This document shows, one piece after another, positions 8,771 to 17,942 of a DNA stretch of 32,309 bases. Numbering within the stretch: position 1 is the first letter of the stretch; each line of letters begins with the position of its first letter. The position numbers were made by a program, and so were the translations under genes. This DNA is from Paenibacillus cisolokensis (GTDB taxonomy: Bacteria > Bacillota > Bacilli > Paenibacillales > Paenibacillaceae): assembly GCF_018403665.1 (NCBI RefSeq), contig NZ_BOVJ01000100.1, positions 1 through 32,309 on the forward strand, read 5' to 3'. A model generated the notes under the pieces. It was not told where the DNA came from, searched no databases, and saw nothing but the letters and a program-made list of their open reading frames with translations.

Positions 8771-10063
8771 ATGCGGCCTGTAAAATGGCTGTCGCTCGTG
8801 CTGGCCTTCCTGCTGCTGCCCGCTTTGGCGGGATGCGGCAAGCCGGGCGGCGAAGGCGGCCCTGACGGCGTCGGCCGGCCGGGAACGGCGGGAACGAACT
8901 GGCCTGACGCAAGCGGAATCGATCGGAAACTGACGACGGCTTACAACGCTTTCGGCATGAAGCTGCTGCTGGAAATATCCGAGCAGGAAAAGCACGGGGG
9001 CAGCGTGCTGCTATCCCCTTCCAGCATTGCGATCGCGCTCTCGATGACGATGAACGGCGCGCGCGCCGACACCTTGAAGGAGATGAGCGAGACGATTGCC
9101 GGCGGAATGAGCCCGGAGGACGTAAACGAAAGCAACGAAACGCTGCTGAAGCTGCTCGCCAGCGAAGATCCGAAGGTTCGGGTGCATGCGGTGCAATCGC
9201 TGTGGGCGCGGGAAGGCAAGCCGTTCCATGACGAGTTCCTGCAGACGAACGAGCGGTTCTACGACGCCCGTATCGAGCAGCTGGACTTCGACGACCCGGG
9301 GGCGATCGACACGATCAACGATTGGGTCAAACAGCAGACGGAGGGCGCGATAGACCGTTTGATCGAAGGACCGATCGATAAAAGCACGGTCATGTTTCTG
9401 CTCCAGGCCATCTATTTCAAAGGCGACTGGAAGACGCCGTTCCCGGAAGCGGCCACGTCGATGCAGCCGTTCCGGCTGGAGGACGGAACGACGGCGGACG
9501 TTCCGCTGATGAGCCGGCAGAACGAATTGTTCGATTATTTGCGGGGAGAAGGGTTCCAGGCGGTGAAGCTGCCGTACGGCGACGGCCGCTGGAGCATGAT
9601 CGTGGCGCTGCCCGACGACGAAAAGACCGGGCTTGCCGGCCTGCTTCCGCAGCTCGCGGCCGATCCTTCCGTCTGGACGACCGGGTACGAACAGATGGAA
9701 GGGATCGTCTGGCTGCCGAAATTCCGGCTGGAGAGCGAGCTCGAGCTGCGGGATGCGCTGAAAGCGATGGGGATGCCGACGGCATTCAACCCTTCGCTCG
9801 CCGACCTGTCCGGCATGGCGGACGTTCCGCCCAATCTGTATATCTTCAGCGTCAGACATAAATCGTTTATCGATGTGAACGAGACGGGGACGGAAGCTTC
9901 GGCCGCCACTTCCGTCGAGATCAGGGACGAGTCGGCGCGTATCGGAGAGCCGTTCGTACTGCGGGCCGACCGGCCGTTCTTTTTCGCCATTATGGAGGAA
10001 TCGTCGGGGACGATCGTGTTTGCCGGCACGATGTACGACCCGTCGGCCTCCCCGGACCGTTAA
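8771..10063 (+). CDS. Serpin, lipoprotein form
   Basis: This 430-residue serine protease inhibitor has a bacterial lipoprotein signal (basic MRPVKW, hydrophobic core, lipobox LAGC with Cys21), so it should be tethered outside the membrane. The serpin landmarks are SPSSIAIALSMTMNGA near residue 80, LQAIYFKGDWKTPFP near 210, and the C-terminal FFAIMEESSGTIVFAG. The reactive-centre loop begins near residue 370 with NETGTEASAATS: Gly373 is at P15, Thr at P14, and small residues at P12-P9, the pattern of inhibitory serpins. Counting the canonical loop puts P1-P1' at Glu387-Ser388. The ATG at 8771 follows AAAAGGGGGAC and creates the signal peptide; the longer frame from 8738 would spoil it. It is transcribed away from the glycosyltransferase pair. 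Confidence 0.93.
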   Translation: MRPVKWLSLVLAFLLLPALAGCGKPGGEGGPDGVGRPGTAGTNWPDASGIDRKLTTAYNAFGMKLLLEISEQEKHGGSVLLSPSSIAIALSMTMNGARADTLKEMSETIAGGMSPEDVNESNETLLKLLASEDPKVRVHAVQSLWAREGKPFHDEFLQTNERFYDARIEQLDFDDPGAIDTINDWVKQQTEGAIDRLIEGPIDKSTVMFLLQAIYFKGDWKTPFPEAATSMQPFRLEDGTTADVPLMSRQNELFDYLRGEGFQAVKLPYGDGRWSMIVALPDDEKTGLAGLLPQLAADPSVWTTGYEQMEGIVWLPKFRLESELELRDALKAMGMPTAFNPSLADLSGMADVPPNLYIFSVRHKSFIDVNETGTEASAATSVEIRDESARIGEPFVLRADRPFFFAIMEESSGTIVFAGTMYDPSASPDR

Positions 10064-10110
10064 TCCGGCGGCTCGCCGTATCATGGCGATGATCGCCGTA
10101 CAAGCTTGAC

Positions 10111-10152
10111 GCGCTTCGCCGTATCGTTCGGCGGAGCGCAGCTTTGTTTGTC
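10111..10152 (+). terminator. Probable terminator after the serpin gene
   Basis: An 11-bp stem with one G-T pair (GCGCTTCGCCG 10111-10121 / CGGCGGAGCGC 10129-10139) is followed by AGCTTTGTTTGT, a weak U-tract. It lies 48 bp after the serpin stop and before the convergent end of the iron ABC operon. Confidence 0.6.
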
Positions 10153-10181
10153 CAACTTGTATGGGCGCATCGGTGCCTAAC

Positions 10182-10835
10182 CTATACTAGTACTTTGGCG
10201 TCAATCGTTATGCTGCGGTCGCAGATCGCCTCCACATCTTCGCGGTCATGCGTGACGAAAAGGCAGGCCATCTCCGCCCGCCGCAAAATATCCCTCAGCT
10301 CCCGGCGTATATCCGCTTTGAGCGCCGCGTCAAGGTTGCTGAACGGCTCGTCCATCAGCAGCAGCGACGGTTTGGGCGCAAGCGCGCGCGCCAAGGCGAC
10401 GCGCTGCTGCTGTCCGCCGCTCAATTCATGGGGATAACGCGAACCGTACTCCGGCAGCTGCACCAGCTCCAGCATCTGCCGGACGCGCTGTTTCCGTTCT
10501 CCCCGAGGAATCCGATGAAGACCGAATTCGATATTTCGGGCAACCGTCATATGGGGAAACAATGCGTAGTCTTGAAATACCATGCCGATACCGCGGCTCT
10601 CCGGCGGAACGAAGGTCGTCCGGTCGGCGACCGTCTTGCCGCATACGGCGATGCGGCCGGCCGTCGGCGCTTCCAGGCCGGCAATCAGCCGCAGCAGCGT
10701 GCTTTTGCCGCTTCCGCTCGGGCCGAGCAGGCCGACAATCTCTCCTTGTCCGACATCAAGCGAAACGTCTTGCAGAATCAAATCGGACGAGCCGGCATAG
10801 GTGAACGACACGCGATGCATTTCGACAACCTTCAT
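10182..10835 (-). CDS. fbpC: Fe(III) ABC transporter ATPase, short form
   Basis: This cytoplasmic ATPase (217 residues) powers the permease encoded just upstream. It has Walker A GPSGSGKST (residues 38-46), a Q-loop MVFQDYALFPHMTV, the signature LSGGQQQR, Walker B LLLMDEPFSNLD and the switch histidine in FVTHDRED. The nucleotide-binding domain is complete, but the protein stops directly after it (CDRSITIDAKVLV). It lacks the roughly 130-residue TOBE regulatory region usual in FbpC. All three frames after the stop close quickly, so a simple frameshift does not recover a tail. Its ATG overlaps the permease stop (ATGA), indicating translational coupling. The symbol is assigned by operon context and motif class. 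Confidence 0.87.
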   Translation of the reverse strand: MKVVEMHRVSFTYAGSSDLILQDVSLDVGQGEIVGLLGPSGSGKSTLLRLIAGLEAPTAGRIAVCGKTVADRTTFVPPESRGIGMVFQDYALFPHMTVARNIEFGLHRIPRGERKQRVRQMLELVQLPEYGSRYPHELSGGQQQRVALARALAPKPSLLLMDEPFSNLDAALKADIRRELRDILRRAEMACLFVTHDREDVEAICDRSITIDAKVLV

Positions 10836-12450
10836 ACCTCCATTCCCCTTTCAATCCGGTTCAGCAAATAGACCGATGCCAGACTGACCACAACGATGCA
10901 AAGCGCCGGCACCGATGCTTCATGAATCCGTTCGTCGCTGGCATACTGGTACGTCTTGGTCGCAAGCGTCTGAAAGTTAAACGGCCGCAACAGCAGCGCA
11001 AGCGGCAGCTCTTTGACGATTTCGACAAAAGTCAGCACCGTTCCGCTTAACAGAGCCCCTTTGAGCAATGGAAGCTCTACGCGCAAGAACGTCTGCGTCC
11101 GCCCTCTCCCAAGCAAGCGCGACGCTTCCGCATATTGGGGACCGATCTTCTCAAAACCAGCCTCCAGAGCATTATAGCCGGTCGCCATGAAGCGGACGAC
11201 ATAGGCCGCCACAAGCATGACGATCGACAGGCTGAGCACGAGCGGCGCTTCCCCGGTGCCAAGACTAAGGGCCGCATAGACGGGAGCGAGCCATCCGTCA
11301 AGCTTGATGAACACCGCCAGTACGCCGATCGCGATGATCGCCCCCGGAATCGAATAACCGGCCGTAACCGCCTTCGCCAGCATATAGCCGAATATTCCAC
11401 CGAATTGCCGGACCGAAACCGCCACAATCGCGGCGGCTACCATAGTGAGCGCCGTGGGCACGATCGCCACGGCGACCGTGTCCCCAATGATTCGGTAAAA
11501 ACCTTCATGCCATACTTCATCCGCCGTCCAAGTCGCCCAGACAACGAGCTGGGCAACCGGTATCACGAACGAGACCAGCATGACGACTGCGCCGAACATG
11601 CAAGCCGCAGCCCCGCCCGCCCCGCGGAGTCTTCTGCGGACAAGCGGCCGCGACTTGCCGCTCGTCGCGCTGTACCGGCGCTGTCTGCGCAGCTGGCGTT
11701 CCAGCAGAAACAGGCCGAGCACCCCGATCATCAGCCACGCCGCGAGCCGGCTTGCCGACGCAATATCGTACATGCCGAACCAGGTCTTGAAGATCGCCGT
11801 CGAAATCGTCGAAATGCCGAAATAGCTGACAACCCCATAATCGCCGAGCACTTCGAAGCATACGAGAATGACCCCGCCGGCGATGGCCGGACGGGAGATC
11901 GGCAGCACGACAAGCCAGAAGACCGACCACGGTCCTCGACCGAGCAGACGCGCGTTCTCGACGTATGCGCCCGTCTGGCTCTCCAAGAATGCCCGGGCGA
12001 TCAAATAGACGTACGGAAAAAGAAACATCGTAAAAATAAAAACGGCGCCCTGTACCGACATAATATTGAACCAGCCTTGGGAAAGCTGCAGCCCGAATGT
12101 ATTCCGCAGCGTTGTCTGCACGACGCCGGTATAACCGAGCATGGCGCTGTACGTATAGGCGGCGATATACGGCGGTATCGCAAGCGGCAGCGCGAACGCC
12201 CAGCGGAACAAACGGCTGAGCGGGAAGTCGTACGCCGCCGTCAGCCAGGCCAGCCCGACGCCAAGTCCTGTCGTGAACAGTCCCGTCAGCAGCGCCAGCC
12301 AAGCGGACTGCATCACCGCATCCTTCAGTACATACTGCTTGATATGCGACCAGTTCTCACCCGGCCCTTGCGCTAGAGATACCAGAATGAAAAAACGGGC
12401 AGCAAAATTGCTGCTGCCACGATAAGGCTGGAGATCGTCCAACCGTTCAT
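10832..12450 (-). CDS. fbpB: Fe(III) ABC transporter permease, fused two-domain FbpB type, frameshifted
   Basis: This is an inner-membrane permease with two BPD_transp_1 halves. EAA-like coupling loops are at YVENARLLGRGPWSVFWLVVLP and at YAEASRLLGRGRTQTFLRVELP. The N-terminus is broken at the A6 run at 12390-12395. Adding one base restores an initial MNGWTISSLIVAAAILLPVF helix leading into FILVSLAQGPGENW, starting at the ATG at 12450 behind GAAGG. Without repair, an unrelated hydrophilic leader starting at 12502 replaces the first helix. The repaired length is 539 residues, normal for the family. It imports ferric iron delivered by the upstream binding protein and is coupled to the ATPase by a 4-bp overlap. 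Confidence 0.9.
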
Positions 12451-12492
12451 TCGCCTTCGGATGTCCCTTCCCCATGTTTGCGGACGTATCAC

Positions 12493-13640
12493 TTAATCCC
12501 ATCCTACTTTATTCAAAATTTCCACTGCTTTTTTATTGTGTTCTCCCAGCTTGGAGAAATCAAGTTGTTGTTTTTTAAATTCGCCCCACGATTTGAGCAG
12601 TTCCGGCAGCTCGGCTTCCAGATTGACCGGAAACTCGAAGTTCTCGCTTGAGAATATCGCTTGCGCTTCCGCTCCGGTCAAATATTCGATCAGCTTGATC
12701 GCCGCATCTTTATTTTGCTGTGCTTTGCCAACCCGACGCCGCTTATGTTCACGTGCGTGCCCGTCGTCTCCTGGTTCGGGAAGAAGACGCCGATCTGTTC
12801 GCCGACTTTCACTTCCTCCGCATCCTTGGAGTTCAGCAGCTGACCGACGTAATATGTGTTCATAAGCGCCACGTCGCCTTGTCCGGCGACAATCGCTTTT
12901 GCTTGGTCGCGGTCGCCGCCTTCCGGCTTGCGGGCCATATTGGCCACAATCCCTTTCGCCCATTCCTCAGCTTGCGCTTCCCCGTTCAACTCGATAAGCG
13001 AAGCGAGAAGCGATTGGTTGTACAGGCTTGTCGAGGAACGAACCAGCACTTTCCCTTTCCACTTGTCCGTGGCAAGATCTTCATAGGTGCTGAGCTGCTC
13101 CGGTTTTACCCGCTCCTTGGAATAGGCGATAATGCGGGCGCGGGCGGACAAGCCGACCCAATGATTGTCCGCATCGCGATATTCAGCCGGCACATTGCTG
13201 TTCACGGTATCCGATTCAATCGGCTGCAGAATGCCGCTCGTTTTCGCGTTATTTAATATTCCGCCGTCGACGGTAATGAACAGGTCCGCCGGACTGCTTT
13301 CGCCCTCGCGTTTCATCCGTTCGATCAATTCCTCGGCTTTGCCTTCCACGACATTGACCTTAATGCCCGTCGCCCGGGTGAATTCGTCATACAGCTTGCC
13401 ATCCACTTCATAATGACGAGCCGTATAAATGTTAACTTCTTTCGATCCGGATTGCTCCTGCTCTTGCGATTGCCCGGACTCTTCCGACTGCCCGGCTGCT
13501 GCCGATCCGGATAGCTGGCTGGCAGTATTGCCGTTTTCACTGCTGCCCGAACCGGCGCCGCATGCGGTCAACAGGATGAAAAGAAGAATAGCCGCAACAG
13601 AAGAAAAAGTAAACCGGCCAAGCATCTGCATGCCATTCAT
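12493..13640 (-). CDS. fbpA: Fe(III) ABC transporter substrate-binding lipoprotein, frameshifted
   Basis: This periplasmic-binding-protein-type ferric iron receptor is anchored as a lipoprotein (signal MNGMQMLGRFTFSS..., lipobox LLTAC). A Ser/Gln/Glu-rich linker precedes the binding fold, which begins VNIYTARHYEVDGKLYDEFT. It has PADLFITVDGGILNNAK, WVGLSARARIIAYSKERV and GDVALMNTYYVGQLLNS, as in FbpA/FutA proteins. The frame breaks at the T4 run at 12713-12716; one more A joins GLAKHSK to NKDAAIKLIEYLTG. The repaired protein has 382 residues. The ATG at 13640 follows AAAGGGGAC; upstream in-frame codons would cover the Fur box. It is the first gene of an A-B-C operon. Confidence 0.92.
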
Positions 13641-13652
13641 GTCCCCTTTGTT

Positions 13653-13671
13653 GAGAATGATAATCATTTTG
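13653..13671 (-). promoter_or_regulatory. Fur box of the iron-uptake operon
   Basis: GAGAATGATAATCATTTTG agrees with the 19-bp Fur consensus GATAATGATAATCATTATC at 16 positions. It begins directly after the -10 hexamer and covers the start of transcription, so Fur with iron should block initiation. Confidence 0.88.
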
Positions 13672-13672
13672 A

Positions 13673-13701
13673 AATTTAACATGAACATTTAAGCATGTCA
13701 A
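13673..13701 (-). promoter_or_regulatory. Sigma-A promoter of the iron-uptake operon
   Basis: On the minus strand TTGACA (13701-13696) and TAAATT (13678-13673) are separated by exactly 17 bp. The start site should fall inside the Fur box. Confidence 0.8.
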
Positions 13702-13742
13702 TACAATTTTATCCGCAAAGACTGCTCCGATCTGCCGACATG

Positions 13743-13782
13743 CGAAACGGGCCTTCGGCGGTTCGCCGCAAGACCCGTTTCG
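13743..13782 (-). terminator. Hairpin after the ABC/GntR operon
   Basis: CGAAACGGG (13743-13751) pairs with CCCGTTTCG (13774-13782), and the enclosed part can form a smaller GGCG/CGCC stem. No U-tract follows, so it may be a weak terminator or a processing structure 30 bp beyond the last stop of the operon. Confidence 0.5.
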
Positions 13783-13811
13783 GGAAGACGATATGAATGC
13801 AACGTATAAAC

Positions 13812-14288
13812 TTAGATCCACTTCATATAGCCGAAGCCGTAAACCGACCCTAGAGCGAGAATGACCGTCCAGATGACCAGGCTGACCCCCATCCACACGA
13901 CGACGCGCATGCGCGAAGAACCGAACGACAGGGCGAGCAGAGCGGCCAGATCCGTCCCGAGCAGAATCGGAGCCACGATCGACAGACCGGGAATACCGTA
14001 ACGCTCCCAAATTTGCCGTGCCCGCGTCTCCCGCTTCGTCGGGGCGGTTATCCCTTTGCGCTCGCGGCGGCGCTGCCGCCATGCGGCGAGCTGGCGGAAA
14101 AACAGAGCGAGCAGTACAATCATGAGAAAGTTTCCGGCAAAACCGACAATGCTGACGACGACCGGCGACAGCCCCCACAGAATGCCGAGCGGCACCACAA
14201 CGAAAATATCGATCCAGGGCAGAATCGCCAGGATGAACAGCCCCAGGTACTGCCATATGTCATCCGCTTGCTGCAGCCATTCCAACAT
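13812..14288 (-). CDS. Small multidrug-export family membrane protein
   Basis: This 158-residue protein matches the Sm_multidrug_ex family (PF06695) in layout. It has an N-terminal helix pair with ILPWIDIFVVVPLGILWGLSP, a second pair (VVVSIVGFAGNFLMIVLLAL), a basic cytoplasmic loop (WRQRRRERKG), then YGIPGLSIVAPILLGTDLAALLALSFG and a last helix ending GYMKWI. Members are annotated as putative small-molecule or ion exporters, but function is little proven. The ATG at 14288 has GGAGG upstream and lies 23 bp after the ABC permease stop, so it probably ends the same transcript. Confidence 0.75.
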   Translation of the reverse strand: MLEWLQQADDIWQYLGLFILAILPWIDIFVVVPLGILWGLSPVVVSIVGFAGNFLMIVLLALFFRQLAAWRQRRRERKGITAPTKRETRARQIWERYGIPGLSIVAPILLGTDLAALLALSFGSSRMRVVVWMGVSLVIWTVILALGSVYGFGYMKWI

Positions 14289-14311
14289 ATTCCGAATAAT
14301 TCCTCCGTTCG

Positions 14312-15613
14312 TTAAACTTTATAAGCTTTCATCGCTTTGCGCAGCTCCTTGAAGGTCGGGCGCTTGCCGTACATCAGGACGCCGGTGCGGTAGATCTTCG
14401 CCGACAGCCAGCCGAAGATGAAGATGCTGACGAACAGGATGACGAAGGACAGCGCAATCTCCCAGAACATCGGCGACGCCAGCCCGATGCGCAAAAACAT
14501 GGCGAACGGCGAGAAGAACGGGATGAACGATGCGACCTTGACGATCATCGCATCCGGCGTCCCCATACCGAAGATGCCGATATAGAACCCGCCCAGCGAC
14601 AGGAACGTAACCGGCATAAGCGCCTGCGCCAAATCTTCCGTACGGCTGACGATGGAGCCGACGGCGGCATACAGCGTCGCATACAGGAAATAGCCGGTCA
14701 GGAAGAACAAAATCGCGTAAACATAGAGCCGCGGATCGATGTCCGACAGATGAATGTTGAAGTTTTTCAGAAAATCGACGTTATGCGGCAAGTTGACATT
14801 GACCAGGAATACGGCTACATAGAACACGATTTGCAGCAAACCGACAATAAACATGCCGGTAATTTTACCGAACATCTGCTTCAGCGGCGCAACGCTGGTG
14901 ACGAGAATCTCCATGACGCGGGAGCTTTTCTCGGCTGTAATTTCGCTGGCGATCAACTGGCTCGTGACGAAGATTCCCATGAAGAGGACAATCATCATCG
15001 CATAGACGAAGCCCATCGACAATCCGCTTTGAGCGGCGTCTTTGCCTTCTCCCGCCGCGGCCGTTCCGGTCAGAGCGATTTGCATCGTTTCGACATCGAC
15101 CGGCGTAAACAGTTCTTGCTTCTGCTCTTCGGTCAGGCCGGCATGCTGCAAAACCGCCTCAAGCTTTACCGCTTGCAGACCGGTCTGAAGAGCGGAGGCG
15201 GTGCTCGTGTCGAACATTTCCTCGGATTTGTATGTTACATGCGGGAAACCGCCCGCCTCATCCGGCGCCAGCACGATGTAGCCTTTGATCTTCTTCTCCA
15301 GCATCGCGTCTTTCAACGTCTGCTCGTTGGCTTCCGGAGAACCGGCATCCGGGAAACCGACCATTTTCAGGTCCGACTGATCCATCCGTTCGTAATAGTT
15401 TTTCAGCGCTTCCGTTATTTCAGGTTCGTTGGATTCGATATAGCCGACATTCGTCGTCTTCGATCCGTCATCGTCATTGAAAAGCGAAATGATATAGGGC
15501 AGATTGACGCCAATCGAAATGATCAGGGCGAAAATAATCGACGTGATGACAAACGACTTGGTCCTCAGCTTGTTGCGGACTGTAAAGTTGATTACCGCGA
15601 GAAAACTATTCAA
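14312..15613 (-). CDS. ABC-2 type transporter permease, NatB-like
   Basis: This is an integral membrane permease partnering the ATPase directly upstream. One N-terminal helix (SFVITSIIFALIISIGVNLPYII) is followed by a large outward domain of about 170 residues and then a cluster of five helices, the layout of NatB/YhaP-type exporters. A cytoplasmic segment EITAEKSSRVMEILVTSVAPLKQMFGKI is diagnostic of ABC-2 permeases. I choose the TTG at 15613 (NSFLAVINFTVRNKLRTKSF, with GGTGGGTG upstream) over the ATG at 15646, because related proteins begin with this segment. The start overlaps the ATPase stop. Family members export sodium or lipophilic compounds; the substrate here is unknown. Confidence 0.87.
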   Translation of the reverse strand: MNSFLAVINFTVRNKLRTKSFVITSIIFALIISIGVNLPYIISLFNDDDGSKTTNVGYIESNEPEITEALKNYYERMDQSDLKMVGFPDAGSPEANEQTLKDAMLEKKIKGYIVLAPDEAGGFPHVTYKSEEMFDTSTASALQTGLQAVKLEAVLQHAGLTEEQKQELFTPVDVETMQIALTGTAAAGEGKDAAQSGLSMGFVYAMMIVLFMGIFVTSQLIASEITAEKSSRVMEILVTSVAPLKQMFGKITGMFIVGLLQIVFYVAVFLVNVNLPHNVDFLKNFNIHLSDIDPRLYVYAILFFLTGYFLYATLYAAVGSIVSRTEDLAQALMPVTFLSLGGFYIGIFGMGTPDAMIVKVASFIPFFSPFAMFLRIGLASPMFWEIALSFVILFVSIFIFGWLSAKIYRTGVLMYGKRPTFKELRKAMKAYKV

Positions 15614-16507
15614 TGTGATCACCCACCGATCGGATAAAGATTTCATTCAAGGTCGGCTCCATCAGCTGGAACCGGTTCAGATCGCCTTGACTCATCGCAT
15701 GACGGAGAACCGCTTGTGCCGTCTCGGGATGATCGATCAAAAGCTCGTACCCGCTCTCATGCTGCACGACCGACCGTACGCCCGGAATACTGTCGAGCCC
15801 TTCGATCGGATGGTCCGCGCTGACGATGACCCTCTCCCGCGGGAACTGCTTCTTGATCTCTTTCAAATTGCCCTGCAGTACGGCTTCCCCTTTGTGCAAA
15901 ATCGTAATGTTGCGGCACAGCTCCTCGACATGCTCCATCCGGTGTGTCGAGAACAGGATGCTCGTTCCGTTGTCGCGCAGCTCCTTGACCGTCGACTTCA
16001 GCAATTCGACATTGACGGGATCGAGACCGCTGAACGCTTCGTCGAGAATAAGAATTTTCGGCTCATGGATGACGGCCGCGATAAACTGGATTTTTGCTGG
16101 TTGCCCTTGGAAAGCTCCTCCATCTTCTTGTTGTAATATTCCGGCACATTGAACCGCTCCAGCCAATATTTCAAATTACGGTCCGCATCCTTCGGTTTCA
16201 TGCCGCGCAATTGGGCCAAATAAATCAGTTGGTCGCTGACTTTGACCTTCGGATACATTCCCCGTTCTTCGGGAAGATAACCGAGCATCGGCAGCAGTTG
16301 CGGGCTGTACGGTTTCCCGTTGTACAGAATGCTGCCCCCGTCGGGATAGATCAGTCCGAGCACCATCCGCATCGTCGTCGTTTTGCCGGCGCCGTTGGCC
16401 CCGAGCAGTCCGTAAATCTCCCCTTCGGACACTTCGAAGCTGATACCGTTTACCGCCGTTTTGTCTCCATACTCTTTCACGACACGTTCCACTTTCAATG
16501 GCTTCAT
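15606..16507 (-). CDS. ABC transporter ATPase, NatA-like, frameshifted
   Basis: This ATPase partners the NatB-like permease. Walker A is GANGAGKT (residues 36-43), the signature is in ELSKGNQQK, Walker B is ILILDEAFSGLDP, the switch region is LFSTHRMEHVEEL, and the C-terminal regulatory domain (DUF4162-like) ends NEIFIRSVGDHIE. The frame breaks right in the signature motif at the T5 run at 16091-16095; one more A joins GNQQK to IQFIAAVIHEPKI. The repaired protein has 300 residues. The ATG at 16507 is preceded by AGGAGAGGGG. It lies 19 bp after the preceding ATPase in a tight operon. Confidence 0.9.
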
Positions 16508-16526
16508 TCGATTGCTCCCCTCTCCT

Positions 16527-17440
16527 TCATGATGAGCGGACCCCTTCTCGCTCGAGCTCCATCATAGCTTCCAAAATATCGTCAAGCTCCATCATTTTCG
16601 GGCGACGATCCGATAGCCTTCGCTTTCGCACCATCGTTCCGCCTGCTGCGCGCGGGAGGTCACGATCCGCACGCTTCCGCCCGCCTCCTCCGTCCGGATC
16701 GCTCCGGGAACGGTACGCAGCAGCCATTCGGGCCTGCCTTCGCCCTGTACGAACAGGACGGACCAGGAGCTGAGCAATTCATCCTTCTCGTACATGCCCA
16801 ATACCCGTCCGTAATCCATAAAGACGATATAGTCGGCAAGCCTGCGCACCTCTTCCACAATATGCGTCGCAATCAGGATCGTCCGGTCGCCGCGCTCCAT
16901 ATGGCGATGAAGCACGCCGATCATCTTCTTCCAGGCGATCGGATCAAGTCCGGAAGACGGTTCGTCAAGCAGCAGCAGCTCCGGCCGATGCGCCAGCGCG
17001 AGCGCCAGCTCGAACTTGCGGCGCATTCCTTTGGACATCTTGCCGAGCTTCAGCGAGCTGTCGATTTCGAACAGGCGCAGCAGCTCCCGGTAATAATTAA
17101 CGTCCCAATCCGGATACCATTGCCGGACGAAAGCGGCCTTGTCTTCGGCTTTCAGGCTGTCTTCGAAGCTGTTCGTATTCTCCGGCAAGTAGCCGATTCG
17201 CCGCTTCAGCTCCACATCGTCTCCTCCGCCCACCCGCTTGCCGAGCACCGTCACCGTTCCTTTCTCCGGTTTCGCCAAATCGAGCAACAGGCGGAACGTC
17301 GAACTTTTGCCCGATCCGTTAGGTCCTACAAGCGCCGTCACATAACCGGCAGGAACTTCCAGATCGAGCGGTCCGAGCTTGAAGTGCGGACGGTTCTGCT
17401 CGACGCCGGCCATCGATATCGCGACCTTCTCTTCCATCAT
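16527..17440 (-). CDS. ABC transporter ATPase, YtrB-like, frameshifted near its end
   Basis: This ATPase has Walker A GPNGSGKSS, the signature KMSKGMRRKF, Walker B LLLLDEPSSGLDP and the switch LIATHIVEEVRRLADY. YtrB/EcsA-type ATPases next to a YtrA-type GntR regulator usually drive small-molecule or peptide export. As given, the protein stops at 16592 after YRIVARK. One more A at the T4 run at 16595-16598 extends it to MMELDDILEAMMELEREGVR and a stop at 16527, giving 304 residues and bringing the stop next to the ribosome binding site of the next gene. I use this end. The start is the ATG at 17440 behind GAGAGGGGGC; the in-frame ATG at 17467 lies within the GntR gene. Confidence 0.85.
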
Positions 17441-17463
17441 GGTTGCCCCCTCTCGTCGGCCCG

Positions 17464-17913
17464 TCATGTTTTCTCGCCAGGCAGGTGTCTGTCGTTTTCA
17501 TCCCGTCTCCGGTCGGGTCCGTCCCGGGAACCCATCTTCAGCCGCAGCGCCTCCTCGAATACCGCACGCAGCTCTTCTTCGGAGCATTGGACCCGCAATC
17601 CCGCTTCGATCGCCGCTTCGAATGCCGCGATTACGGCCTGCAATCGCTGACGGTCGCGCTCGGTCCGATCGACCTTGGCTACGAATGTGCCGGTACCTTG
17701 CCGGGTGCGCAGCAACCCTTCGTTCTCGAGATCCTGATAGACGCGCCGGACGGTAATTACGCTGCACTTGAGCAGCTGGGCCAATTCCCGGATCGAAGGA
17801 AGCAGCGTCCCCTCCGCCAGCTGGCCGCTGACGATGAGCGCGCGCAATTGAACCTCGATCTGATAATAGAGCGGTTCCGCACTCTGCTCGTTAATATGAA
17901 TGGGCAGCCACAC
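17464..17913 (-). CDS. GntR-family regulator, YtrA subfamily
   Basis: This is a short 149-residue repressor. An N-terminal winged helix-turn-helix (PLYYQIEVQLRALIVSGQ, GTLLPSIRELAQLLKCSVITVRRVYQDLENEGLL, then RTRQGTGTFVA) is followed by a helical dimerisation tail of about 60 residues. That size and the absence of a large effector domain define the YtrA subfamily, whose genes sit inside ABC transporter operons they repress. The GTG at 17913 follows AAGAAGGTG. A palindromic operator over the operon promoter at 18687-18712 is the likely target. The inducer is unknown; in B. subtilis YtrA responds to cell-wall-active antibiotics. Confidence 0.9.
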   Translation of the reverse strand: MWLPIHINEQSAEPLYYQIEVQLRALIVSGQLAEGTLLPSIRELAQLLKCSVITVRRVYQDLENEGLLRTRQGTGTFVAKVDRTERDRQRLQAVIAAFEAAIEAGLRVQCSEEELRAVFEEALRLKMGSRDGPDRRRDENDRHLPGEKT

Positions 17914-17942
17914 AAGTCATCACCTTCTTCGTTCCCGGTCCG

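Noticed and set aside
14750-15637. A 295-codon plus-strand frame opposite the NatB-like permease
   Set aside because: It is a shadow frame without a ribosome binding site or recognisable domain.
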